Part shown: positions 26,499-34,150 of the stretch, piece after piece | Numbering within the stretch: position 1 is the first letter of the stretch | Layout: each line of letters opens with the position of its first letter | Source: Clostridium aquiflavi | Lineage (GTDB): Bacteria; Bacillota; Clostridia; Clostridiales; Clostridiaceae | Length of the DNA: 64,000 nucleotides | Direction of reading: 5' to 3' | NCBI RefSeq assembly: GCF_031344075.1 | Contig: NZ_JAVJAN010000022.1 | Span: 1-64,000, forward strand | Program-made: the position numbers and the translations under genes | Notes under the pieces: generated by a model | Database searches by the model: none | What the model was told of the DNA's origin: nothing | Seen by the model: only the letters and a program-made list of their open reading frames with translations

Positions 26499-28832
26499 AT
26501 GACACAAAATTTATATACACTTCCGCTGATACCTTTAAGAGGGTTAACTATTTTTCCAAATATAGTAGCACATTTTGATGTTGGAAGAAAAAGATCAGTA
26601 GCAGCAGTTGAAGAAGCTATGTTAAATAATGAAGAAATTTTTCTCGTTACTCAAAAAGATCCTGAAATAGAGGATCCAGAGAGAGCAGATATATATGATA
26701 TAGGAACACTTTGTAAAATAAAACAAATTCTTAAAATGTCTGACAATACAATTAGAGTACTTGTTGAAGGTGTAAAAAGAGGAAAAATAGTTGAATATGT
26801 GGCGAATGATAATGAATATATTGAAGGTTCTATAGAAATTATAGAACAGGAAATAGAGGTTAATAAAGAATTAGAAGCTTATATAAAACTTTTAGACGAA
26901 GAGTTTATTGATTTGCTGAAGCTATCGGATGATAACTATGCAGATATTATAAGATCAACAGAACCTTTAGAGGATCCTAGTGGGTTTGTTGACATAATAG
27001 CATCTTACTCTGTTACTGAAGATGATGTAAAGCAAGAAGTATTAGAAACAATAGATATTAAGAAAAGAATAGAGCTGGTATTAACTAGAGTTAAAATTGA
27101 AACAGATATATTAAAAATTCAAAATAAGCTTTCAAAAAAAGTTAAGAAACATATTGATGAAGAACAAAAGCAATTTTACCTTAGAGAGCAATTAAAAGCA
27201 ATTCAAGAAGAATTAGGAATGGATGATGAAGAAAAGAAAGAAATAGATAAGTACGAAACTTTACTTAATAAAACAAAACTTCCAAAGCAAGTTAAAGAAA
27301 AGGCTCAGTATGAATTAAGTAGACTTAAAAGTACTTCTTCATCTTCTTCAGAAGGAAATTTGATAAAGTCATATTTAGATTGGGTATTTAACATACCTTG
27401 GAATAAGCAAACTAAGGAAAACATAGACATAATAAAAGCCAGAGAAGTATTAAACAATGAACATTATGGATTAGAAGATGTTAAAGATAGAATTATAGAA
27501 TATCTAGCAGTAAAACAAATAAGTAAAAATTCTAAAGGACCTATTTTATGTTTAGTTGGCCCTCCTGGAGTAGGAAAAACTTCAATAGCTAAGTCAATAG
27601 CACATTCTACTAATAGAAAATATTCAAGAATATCTCTTGGCGGAATGAAAGATGAAGCTGAAATTAGAGGACATAGAAAAACCTATGTTGGAGCTATACC
27701 AGGAAGAATAGCTTATGCATTAAAAGAAGCTAAAACTATGAATCCTTTAATATTATTTGATGAAATTGATAAAATTAGTTCAAGTTATAAGGGAGAACCA
27801 TCTGACGCGCTTTTAGAAGTATTAGATAGTGAACAAAATAAGACTTTTAGAGATAATTATTTAGAACTTGATATGGATTTATCAAAAGTAATGTTTATAG
27901 CTACAGCTAATTCTTTAGAAACTATACCAAGAGCTTTATTAGACAGAATGGAAATAATAGAGGTATCTGGATACACTTATGAGGAAAAATTCAATATAGC
28001 TAAAAATCACTTAATACTAAAAGTGCTTGAGGAAATGGGAATTAATTCTGATAAGGTAGAACTTAAAGATGAGGCAATTAATGAAATAATAGAAGGATAT
28101 ACTAGAGAATCAGGAGTTCGTGGACTTACAAGAAATTTAAATTCTATTATAAGAAAAGCTTTAGCAGAAATGTTAAGTGAAGATCTATCAAAGATTACAA
28201 TTGATAAAAGCAAGGTACAAAAGCTTTTAGGTAAAAGAAAGTATGAATTTGATAAGATAGATAAAGAAGATAAAATCGGTGTAGTTACAGGTATGGCATG
28301 GACAGCATATGGTGGAGATACATTACCGGTAGAAGTAATGGCTATGAAGGGAAGCGGAAAGCTAGAACTTACAGGGAAATTAGGTGATGTAATGAAAGAA
28401 TCTGCAAAAGCTGCTTATAGTTATGTTAGAGCGAACGCAGATAAATTTCAAATAGAAGAAAACTTCTATAAAAATAAAGATATTCATATACATGCACCAG
28501 AAGGTGCAGTTCCTAAAGATGGACCGTCTGCTGGAGTAACAATGGTTACAGCGTTAGTGTCAGCTTTATCAGGTAAGAAAGTTAAGCATAATATTGCTAT
28601 GACAGGGGAAGTAACTTTAACTGGTAGAGTACTTCCTATAGGAGGATTAAAGGAAAAATCATTAGCAGCATTTAGAGCTGGTATAGATACTATAATAATT
28701 CCAAAAGAAAATGAGAAAGATATAGAAAAGATACCGAATTCAATAAAAAATAAATTAAATATCATTCCTGTAAGTCAAGTGAATGAGGTATTAAAAAATG
28801 CGCTAATTGGAGAGGATACTAATGAGAATTAA
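26499..28832 (+). CDS. lon: ATP-dependent protease Lon (LonA)
   Basis: A soluble AAA+ serine protease of 777 residues, the usual LonA length. The N-terminal substrate domain starts TLPLIPLRGLTIFP. A central coiled region leads to Walker A GPPGVGKTS (about 350) and Walker B LILFDEIDKI. The protease dyad is Ser677 in KDGPSAGVTM and Lys720 in GGLKEKSLAA, the same 43-residue spacing as in E. coli. GGAGGGG precedes the ATG. It overlaps yihA/ysxC. Confidence 0.97.
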   Translation: MTQNLYTLPLIPLRGLTIFPNIVAHFDVGRKRSVAAVEEAMLNNEEIFLVTQKDPEIEDPERADIYDIGTLCKIKQILKMSDNTIRVLVEGVKRGKIVEYVANDNEYIEGSIEIIEQEIEVNKELEAYIKLLDEEFIDLLKLSDDNYADIIRSTEPLEDPSGFVDIIASYSVTEDDVKQEVLETIDIKKRIELVLTRVKIETDILKIQNKLSKKVKKHIDEEQKQFYLREQLKAIQEELGMDDEEKKEIDKYETLLNKTKLPKQVKEKAQYELSRLKSTSSSSSEGNLIKSYLDWVFNIPWNKQTKENIDIIKAREVLNNEHYGLEDVKDRIIEYLAVKQISKNSKGPILCLVGPPGVGKTSIAKSIAHSTNRKYSRISLGGMKDEAEIRGHRKTYVGAIPGRIAYALKEAKTMNPLILFDEIDKISSSYKGEPSDALLEVLDSEQNKTFRDNYLELDMDLSKVMFIATANSLETIPRALLDRMEIIEVSGYTYEEKFNIAKNHLILKVLEEMGINSDKVELKDEAINEIIEGYTRESGVRGLTRNLNSIIRKALAEMLSEDLSKITIDKSKVQKLLGKRKYEFDKIDKEDKIGVVTGMAWTAYGGDTLPVEVMAMKGSGKLELTGKLGDVMKESAKAAYSYVRANADKFQIEENFYKNKDIHIHAPEGAVPKDGPSAGVTMVTALVSALSGKKVKHNIAMTGEVTLTGRVLPIGGLKEKSLAAFRAGIDTIIIPKENEKDIEKIPNSIKNKLNIIPVSQVNEVLKNALIGEDTNEN

Positions 28833-29418
28833 ACAATCAGAATTTATTATTTCAGCCGTAAAACCACATCAATACCCAATTGATAGTAGAAATGAAGTTG
28901 CTTTTGTTGGAAGATCTAATGTTGGAAAAAGTTCTTTAATAAATTCTTTAACTAATAGAAAAAAATTAGCTAAAGTAAGTGGAACACCAGGAAAGACAAG
29001 ACTTATAAATTTCTTTTTAATAAATAATGACTTTTATTTAGTTGATTTACCTGGATATGGATATGCCAAAGTATCAAAAAGTGAAAAAGACACTTGGGGA
29101 AAGACTATAGAGACGTATTTATCTCATAGAGAAGAATTAAAAAGAATAGTATGTCTTGTAGATTCAAGACATAAACCAACTGGTGATGATATAATGATGT
29201 ATGAGTGGGCTAAGCATTTTGGATATGATGTAGTTGTAGTTGCAACTAAAAGTGATAAACTTAAAAATTCAGAGTTCAAAAAAAGTGAAAAACTAATAAG
29301 AGATACATTAAATTTAACAAAAGATGATAAATTATATTTTTATTCATCTTTAAATAAAAAAGGAACAGAAGAGTTAATTGACAAGCTTTTTTTAGAGTTT
29401 GCTACAGATATTGATTAA
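28822..29418 (+). CDS. yihA: ribosome biogenesis GTP-binding protein YihA/YsxC (EngB)
   Basis: Essential GTPase for large-subunit assembly, 198 residues. The ATG at 28822 overlaps the lon end by 11 bases and follows GGAGAGG; an in-frame TTG at 28807 precedes that site. G1 is GRSNVGKSSL (30-39), G3 is VDLPGYGYA, G4 is VATKSDKL. The lon-ysxC order is the same as in Bacillus. Confidence 0.96.
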   Translation: MRIKQSEFIISAVKPHQYPIDSRNEVAFVGRSNVGKSSLINSLTNRKKLAKVSGTPGKTRLINFFLINNDFYLVDLPGYGYAKVSKSEKDTWGKTIETYLSHREELKRIVCLVDSRHKPTGDDIMMYEWAKHFGYDVVVVATKSDKLKNSEFKKSEKLIRDTLNLTKDDKLYFYSSLNKKGTEELIDKLFLEFATDID

Positions 29419-29480
29419 ATATACTCTAATAACGTATTTATATTGAAAACTAGCGTTTAAATTTAATAAATAAAAGAGTT

Positions 29481-29520
29481 AAAACTCCATCAAAATTAAT
29501 TTTTTGATGGAGTTTTATTT
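29481..29520 (+). terminator. terminator after yihA/ysxC
   Basis: AAAACTCCATCAAAA (29481-29495) and its complement (29502-29516) form a 15-bp stem. A T-rich tail follows. Confidence 0.85.
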
Positions 29521-29601
29521 TATTTTAAAAATAGTGTCAAATTAAATATGAGCGAATAGTATATAGTATCAAGAATAAAAAATTTCCAAGGAGGAATATA
29601 T

Positions 29602-30126
29602 ATGGAGATGAATGATATCCTAAATGGCTTAAATTCATGTGATGATAATTGTTGTGATTCAGATACTAGCAATAATTGTTGTTGTGGAAATAACATCGGA
29701 GGAAATCCAGGATTCAACCCAGGTTGTGGAAATGGTGGATTTGGTACCGGCTGTGGATTAGGTAGCTGGATTTGGATTTTATTAATATTATTCTATTGTG
29801 GCTGTGGTGGTAATGGCTTCTTAGGCGGTGGAAATAATAGTTATATGAATAATAATAATTGCTGTAGATGCGATGATGATTGTTGTTGTTGTTGTTGTGG
29901 ACGTCCAATGAAAGAGTGCTGCTGCAGCAATAACAATTGCTGTTGTAACAACAAAGGGTATGCAACTGGCAGCGGATTATTAGGAAACTGTAGTGCATAT
30001 CTATTCTTATTAGTAATTCTATTCCTTTGTAATGGATGGGGTGGAAATAATGCAGGATGCGGTGGTGCTGGAATAAGCCCATTTACATCAGGTTTAGGTA
30101 ATTTTACTGGCAATTGTTGTTGCTAG
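29602..30126 (+). CDS. high-cysteine protein (chorion HCB-like), first of a pair
   Basis: 174 residues with 31 Cys in clusters (CCC, then a run of six Cys near 93-98), many Gly and Asn, and two hydrophobic stretches (about 54-66, SWIWILLILFYC, and about 131-143, AYLFLLVILFLC). It ends in CCC. Clostridial relatives are often named after the silkmoth chorion high-cysteine protein; that likeness is compositional. A surface or spore-coat structural role cross-linked by disulfides is plausible but unproven. AAGGAGG precedes the ATG, and the second high-Cys gene follows after 31 bases. The DNA holds a TGT repeat near 29880. Confidence 0.75.
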   Translation: MEMNDILNGLNSCDDNCCDSDTSNNCCCGNNIGGNPGFNPGCGNGGFGTGCGLGSWIWILLILFYCGCGGNGFLGGGNNSYMNNNNCCRCDDDCCCCCCGRPMKECCCSNNNCCCNNKGYATGSGLLGNCSAYLFLLVILFLCNGWGGNNAGCGGAGISPFTSGLGNFTGNCCC

Positions 30127-30157
30127 AATTCTGAATTTTTAGGAAGGAGAGATATAT

Positions 30158-30421
30158 ATGTCTAAAAAGAAGAATAAATGTTGCTGTGAAAAGAAAATGA
30201 ATGATTGCTGTTGTACACCTTGCTGCACAAACAATAATACTGGATCTGGCTTCTTAGGTGGAGGATGTGGTGTTGCACCAATTATATTCTTATTAATAGC
30301 ATGTGGATCAGGATTACTAAATTGTAATTCATCATATTTAATTATCTTACTATTTATATTATTTGGTGGATGTTTCTTCAATTCAGGATATAACAATTCA
30401 GGAAATGTTTGCTGCTGCTAG
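30158..30421 (+). CDS. high-cysteine protein (chorion HCB-like), second of a pair
   Basis: 87 residues with 15 Cys. A basic, Cys-clustered N-terminus (KCCCEKKMNDCCC, then TPCC) is followed by GSGFLGGGCG, two hydrophobic stretches (about 41-52 and 60-71) and a terminal CCC. The same order of Cys cluster, Gly-Phe-Leu-Gly-Gly, hydrophobic segment and CCC end occurs in the larger neighbour, so they are likely duplicates. AGGAAGGAGAG precedes the ATG. Function unknown; a spore structural part is the best guess. Confidence 0.75.
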   Translation: MSKKKNKCCCEKKMNDCCCTPCCTNNNTGSGFLGGGCGVAPIIFLLIACGSGLLNCNSSYLIILLFILFGGCFFNSGYNNSGNVCCC

Positions 30422-30430
30422 ATAGTGGAT

Positions 30431-30461
30431 GGAGGGCTTAATTTTAAGCCCTCCAAAAAAA
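30431..30461. other. hairpin followed by an A-run
   Basis: GGAGGGCTTAA (30431-30441) and TTAAGCCCTCC (30444-30454) pair around TT. On the plus strand A7 follows instead of T, and on the minus strand the T-run comes before the stem, so this is not a standard terminator in either direction. Confidence 0.55.
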
Positions 30462-30535
30462 TGCGTAAAAGTATAAACATATTTACTGTATTATACATAT
30501 ATTAAATTAGGAGAATTATAATTGGAGGAATTTTG

Positions 30536-31123
30536 ATGGCTAAACATAAACGTAAGGAAAAACAGCCAGTTGATAATAATATGGGAAGCAATAATTTTAG
30601 AAATAATAATGTCAATCCATTTGGAATAGATCCAGCTCAATTAATGGGGATGTTAGGAGGAAATTTTGATATAAATAGTCTTTTAGCATCTATGAATATA
30701 GATGGCTTAAATTTAGCTAATTTAGCACCATTAGCAAATATGGCAGGAATAAATTTAGGTAATTTCGGAAATGCAAATCAAAGAAACATGAATATGAACA
30801 ATATGAACATGAATAACATGAATCCTATGAATGGAAATAATAACATAAATACAATGAATGATATTACAAGTGACTTTATGAATACATCAAATGATATTAT
30901 GAATGATTTTACAGATAAATCAAATGACATAAACACTCAAGAAAAAAATATAAGTGAGAAGAAAAATAAAAGATCAAATTCTCATCATAAAAAAGAAATT
31001 GAAGAAGAAGATAGTAATTTAGAAATGTTAATATCTTTAAGGGGGTTTGTTCATCCAGAAAAAGTTAATTTTATAGATAAGATAATAGATTTGTATAAAA
31101 ATGGTGCATTTAAAGATATTTAA
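30536..31123 (+). CDS. Asn/Met-rich low-complexity protein
   Basis: 195 residues from the ATG at 30536, seven bases after GGAGG (a TTG one codon earlier is closer to the site and less likely). After a basic start (MAKHKRKEK) come Asn/Met-rich segments with near repeats of NMNNMN, Leu-Ala-Asn stretches (NLANLAPLANMAG) and a Lys/His-rich stretch. The last 45 residues (LEMLISLRGFVHPEKVNF) look folded. It resembles structural spore or surface proteins in composition only. Its place after the high-Cys pair suggests the same process. Confidence 0.7.
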   Translation: MAKHKRKEKQPVDNNMGSNNFRNNNVNPFGIDPAQLMGMLGGNFDINSLLASMNIDGLNLANLAPLANMAGINLGNFGNANQRNMNMNNMNMNNMNPMNGNNNINTMNDITSDFMNTSNDIMNDFTDKSNDINTQEKNISEKKNKRSNSHHKKEIEEEDSNLEMLISLRGFVHPEKVNFIDKIIDLYKNGAFKDI

Positions 31124-31171
31124 AATACTATGTATAACAAATGGAATTGTTGTTAATAATATTACTGTAAC

Positions 31172-31220
31172 GGAGAATATATTCTCCAAAAGCTTAATAA
31201 AAAATACCTTTTTATTAAGC
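31172..31220 (+). other. two stacked hairpins after the Asn-rich gene
   Basis: The palindrome GGAGAATATATTCTCC (31172-31187) is followed by GCTTAATAAAAA (31192-31203) pairing with TTTTTATTAAGC (31209-31220). Confidence 0.6.
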
Positions 31221-31236
31221 ACCCCCCCCATCCCCC
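31221..31236. repeat. poly-C tract
   Basis: C8, then AT, then C5, in otherwise very AT-rich sequence. It lies between two hairpins. Such tracts are prone to slippage. Confidence 0.8.
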
Positions 31237-31240
31237 TTTT

Positions 31241-31262
31241 AGGCCGCATTAGCGGCCTTTTT
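31241..31262. terminator. terminator with GC-rich stem between convergent genes
   Basis: AGGCCGC (31241-31247) pairs with GCGGCCT (31252-31258) over a four-base loop. TTTTTTA follows on the plus strand and the minus-strand gene ends here. Confidence 0.85.
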
Positions 31263-32169
31263 ATTTAATCCTTTTTATTGAAATGATTTTAAAATTAGAG
31301 TCCTCTATTGTAGAATCTAGATAAAAAATAACTTCACTTTTATCTCCCTCTTCTCCCTTTAATTTATTTTTTTCAAAAGTTAATCTCCATTTTAAAGATG
31401 TAGCATTACTATAAGAATCCCAATCGTAATCATAAAAGAATGCATCTTGAAAAGAATATGAATGATTCTCCTTATCTAAATTCCATAAAGTAGCTAAATC
31501 GTTACTATCTATTTTAGGGGAAAATATATCAGGTAAATCATCTAATTCATAAGGTGTTTCTATTAATTTGATGAAATTAGTTATGTTGTTTAGTGACGGA
31601 ATAGTAGAAGCCTCGTTTGTTGTATCTAATACTTCATTATTTATTATCATAAAACTGCTTGAAGATGAATTTCCTTTGGATGCTGACAATGAAAAACATT
31701 GAGGCGTTTTATTATTTTTAGAGTCTAATATGCCAAATATATTTTTATCACTTGAATATAGATTTTGAAATTCACCATCTTTCCAAGAAAATATATAACA
31801 TATGCTTTTATTTTCTTTTACACCTTGTAGAATTATTTCTGGACTTACATCTCTAGAAAGATCATATAAATAAATTTTGGGTGACCAATGGTTATTTAAA
31901 GAAAAAAGTACATTGTCATTAATTTTAGTAGATAGATAAGTGTTATTACTATTATGAGAAATGTTTAAATCAACAGTATTATCTTTTTTAATAAATTCTA
32001 TATGTTCATTTTGACCATCACAAGTCAAATCGGTATCTATGTTTTTAGTTGAATCTATAGGAGCAATGGTTTGTAAAGTATTGCTTTTGTTTATAATAAT
32101 AGTTGTAGATATAATTATTACAACTATTAAAGCTAGAATAAATTTTTTTTTGATTATTAATAATTTCAT
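31261..32169 (-). CDS. exported protein of unknown function
   Basis: 302 residues with a basic start and one long hydrophobic segment (about 10-27, FILALIVVIIISTTIII), an anchor or signal without a lipobox. The outer part is Ser/Asn/Asp-rich and beta-rich, with strands such as LTCDGQNEHIEFIKKDNTVDL that recall VCBS/FG-GAP-like repeats, followed by a C-terminal part resembling clostridial hypothetical exported proteins. No enzyme motif is seen. It ends in the GC-rich terminator shared with the convergent gene. Confidence 0.75.
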   Translation of the reverse strand: MKLLIIKKKFILALIVVIIISTTIIINKSNTLQTIAPIDSTKNIDTDLTCDGQNEHIEFIKKDNTVDLNISHNSNNTYLSTKINDNVLFSLNNHWSPKIYLYDLSRDVSPEIILQGVKENKSICYIFSWKDGEFQNLYSSDKNIFGILDSKNNKTPQCFSLSASKGNSSSSSFMIINNEVLDTTNEASTIPSLNNITNFIKLIETPYELDDLPDIFSPKIDSNDLATLWNLDKENHSYSFQDAFFYDYDWDSYSNATSLKWRLTFEKNKLKGEEGDKSEVIFYLDSTIEDSNFKIISIKRIK

Positions 32170-32228
32170 TATGTATCACCTCAATTAAATTATATGTACA
32201 TAATATTTTTTTAATTCTAACTTTATAA

Positions 32229-32277
32229 AAAATATACCCATTTTTAATAATCTAAGATTATAAAAATGGGTATATTT
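32229..32277 (-). terminator. perR terminator
   Basis: ATATACCCATTTTTA (32232-32246) pairs with TAAAAATGGGTATAT (32261-32275). On the minus strand it is followed by a T-run. Confidence 0.75.
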
Positions 32278-32293
32278 ATAATTTATTTTTTTA

Positions 32294-32719
32294 TTATTTT
32301 AAATGTTGACAATCTTTACAGTATCCATAAAAATAAACTCTATTATAACAAACTGTAAACTTGGAATGATCTTCTGCTAATTGATTAATATAATCCAAGT
32401 TTAAATCTTCAAAGTCATCAATTCTTCCACAAGTTAAACATTGTATATGTGGGTGTGAATTAGGATTTCTATCATATCTGAAATTTCCTTCCCCAACATT
32501 AATTTCTTGGATAAGTCCTACATCTACTAAAGTTTTTAGTGTTTTATATACAGTAGCTAAACTCATGGTTGGATATTGCTCATGAATAGCTTTATATATA
32601 ATTTCGGCAGATGGGTGTGATGCAGTGCCTAATAAATAATTATATACAGCTAATCTTTGTGGTGTCAATTTAAGCTTTTTTTCTTTGAAAATTAAAGCTA
32701 TTTCGTTAATTGTAAACAC
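32294..32719 (-). CDS. perR: peroxide-responsive repressor PerR (Fur family)
   Basis: A 141-residue metal-dependent repressor. Aligned by eye to Bacillus PerR with a constant shift of two, all regulatory metal ligands are present (His35, Asp83, His89, His91, Asp102), including the two Asp that mark PerR rather than Fur or Zur. The structural zinc Cys are at 94, 97, 134 and 137. A winged helix is at about 15-75 (KLTPQRLAVYNYL). The start is odd: the GTG at 32719 overlaps the GGAGG ribosome site, while an in-frame ATT three codons later has proper spacing. The family length fits either. Confidence 0.88.
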   Translation of the reverse strand: MFTINEIALIFKEKKLKLTPQRLAVYNYLLGTASHPSAEIIYKAIHEQYPTMSLATVYKTLKTLVDVGLIQEINVGEGNFRYDRNPNSHPHIQCLTCGRIDDFEDLNLDYINQLAEDHSKFTVCYNRVYFYGYCKDCQHLK

Positions 32720-32749
32720 CTCCGTTTATTGTAATATATTAAAAGTATA

Positions 32750-32816
32750 TAATAATAATAATTAAAAGTCAATTATTATTATTACTTAATAATGAAATAG
32801 GTAGTAATAATTATTA
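32750..32816. promoter_or_regulatory. AT-rich inverted repeats upstream of perR, PerR-box-like
   Basis: A 14-bp perfect inverted repeat, TAATAATAATAATT (32750-32763) against AATTATTATTATTA (32771-32784), is followed by the palindrome TAATAATTATTA (32805-32816), which resembles the PerR box TTATAATNATTATAA. Autoregulation of perR is plausible, but low complexity makes chance matches likely. Confidence 0.35.
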
Positions 32817-32927
32817 AATAATAAGAAATATACGGAAAATATTCATAAAAAATATTATATTATTAATATTTTGTAAATTACCTATTGTATACTTTATCAA
32901 ATTCTGTTAAAATATAAGTAGGACAAG

Positions 32928-32945
32928 TTGTTAATTTATTAACAA
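32928..32945. promoter_or_regulatory. Rex operator before the first tandem paralog
   Basis: TTGTTAATTTATTAACAA matches the clostridial Rex consensus TTGTTAANNNNTTAACAA at every fixed position. It lies 42 bases before the ATG at 32987. Confidence 0.7.
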
Positions 32946-32986
32946 TCTATTTTAAAAATTATATTATTATAGAGGAGGAGTACGAT

Positions 32987-33304
32987 ATGGCAAAATATAA
33001 AGTTGGAGACGAATTAATAATAGTTACTGATCCTAATAAAGAGATGGAAAAATTAAAAGAGTTAACTTGTTTAAAAATAGATGGGGACTTTGCACAAATA
33101 GCATGGGGCGTAAAAATTGTAGATGTAGAATATAATAAGCCTAATGTAACTTTAACATATATAAATTTTAAAGGTGAAAGAAATAAAGTATTTGCAATAT
33201 GCAAAGATATAGCAAATTTTGATAACGAAAAGGTATTAGAAAAAGCATTATTAAAAGCTTTCCAAAATGAAATAATAAATATAGCAGTTGATAAAAATAG
33301 CTAG
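32987..33304 (+). CDS. unknown protein, first of two tandem paralogs, Rex-box upstream
   Basis: 105 residues, soluble, no signal peptide. The start KYKVGDELIIVTDP looks like a small beta-barrel (KOW/SH3-like) strand pair, the middle (FAQIAWGVKIVDVEYNKP) is beta-rich, and the end (EKVLEKALLKAFQNEI) is a helix. No catalytic residues are evident. AGGAGGAG precedes the ATG. It shares most of its sequence with the gene at 33552. A perfect Rex-type operator lies in its promoter region, so expression probably follows the NADH/NAD ratio. Function unknown. Confidence 0.8.
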   Translation: MAKYKVGDELIIVTDPNKEMEKLKELTCLKIDGDFAQIAWGVKIVDVEYNKPNVTLTYINFKGERNKVFAICKDIANFDNEKVLEKALLKAFQNEIINIAVDKNS

Positions 33305-33344
33305 TGTTTATAGAAGTAACTATATATGAACACAATTTTATTAT

Positions 33345-33418
33345 AAGTGAAAAAAATTAATTTATTACATGTAGAAATTTTCTAACATAAAGTAAATTAA
33401 TGTTTTTTCACTTTTTTG
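33345..33418 (+). terminator. terminator between the tandem paralogs
   Basis: AAGTGAAAAAAATTAATTTA (33345-33364) pairs with the complementary arm at 33393-33412 with one mismatch. T6 follows. Confidence 0.75.
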
Positions 33419-33479
33419 TTTTATTATATATAATATGTGATATAATAAGAAAAATTAAATAATAAAAAATAATATATAT

Positions 33480-33497
33480 TTGTTAATTAATTAACGT
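33480..33497. promoter_or_regulatory. Rex-like operator before the second paralog
   Basis: TTGTTAATTAATTAACGT matches the Rex consensus except for the last two bases. It lies 54 bases before the ATG at 33552 and 33 bases after an extended -10 (TGATATAAT, 33438-33446). Confidence 0.5.
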
Positions 33498-33551
33498 TAT
33501 ATACAAAAACTACTTATAATTAAGCAGCTCATGTATAAGGAGGAAAAAGTT

Positions 33552-33869
33552 ATGGGAAAATATAAAGTTGGAGAAGAATTAATAATAATTACAGATCCAA
33601 GTAAAGAAGTAAAAAAGATAAAAGAACTAAATCAATTAAATATAAAAGATGATTTTGCTCAGATATCTTGGGGGATAAAAGTTATAGATGTAGAGTATGA
33701 TAAACCAAATGTAACTTTAACTTATATGAATTTCAAAGGTGAGACTAATAAGGTATTTGCAGTATGCAAAGATATAGAAAACTTTGATAACCAAAAGGTA
33801 TTAGAAAAGGCATTGTTGAAAGCATTCCAAAATGAAATCATAAATATAACAGTAAATAAAAATAATTAG
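33552..33869 (+). CDS. unknown protein, second of two tandem paralogs, Rex-like box upstream
   Basis: 105 residues from the ATG at 33552 behind AAGGAGG; an ATG seven codons upstream overlaps the ribosome site. It differs from its neighbour mainly in residues 18-37 and is almost identical over KVIDVEY, NVTLTYMNFKGE, KVFAVCKDI and the C-terminal helix. The two genes have separate promoters and terminators, so this is a tandem duplication kept as two transcription units, each with a Rex-like site. Confidence 0.8.
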   Translation: MGKYKVGEELIIITDPSKEVKKIKELNQLNIKDDFAQISWGIKVIDVEYDKPNVTLTYMNFKGETNKVFAVCKDIENFDNQKVLEKALLKAFQNEIINITVNKNN

Positions 33870-33875
33870 AAGTTT

Positions 33876-33918
33876 AAGCTATACTATTAATTTTTAATAG
33901 TATAGCTTTATTTTTTTA
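33876..33918 (+). terminator. terminator after the second paralog
   Basis: AAGCTATACTATTAA (33876-33890) and its complement (33894-33908) are separated by three bases. A T-rich tail follows. The 240 bases after it up to 34150 hold only AT-rich promoter-like sequence (TATAAT near 34097). Confidence 0.8.
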
Positions 33919-34150
33919 TAGAAGAAATAGAGAGTTTTTAATTTGAAAAAATTACATTATGTTTAGATAAAGGTTATATAAATGTTAATTTTATATAGCT
34001 TTGAACATTAAGATATTTTTATAAATAGAAAGAAAAAAAGAAAAATATTATAAAAATATGTAAAAATGCTAAAAAACTTTATTTTTGTTATATTTTATAA
34101 TATAATGAGTCTGATGGAAACAATTTCTTACAAAAAAAGGGTGTGAGTTT

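Noticed and set aside
29714..30113. Minus-strand open frames over the high-Cys genes
   Set aside because: They are shadows of the TGY/GGN-rich coding sequence and would give His/Gln/Asn repeats with no ribosome sites.
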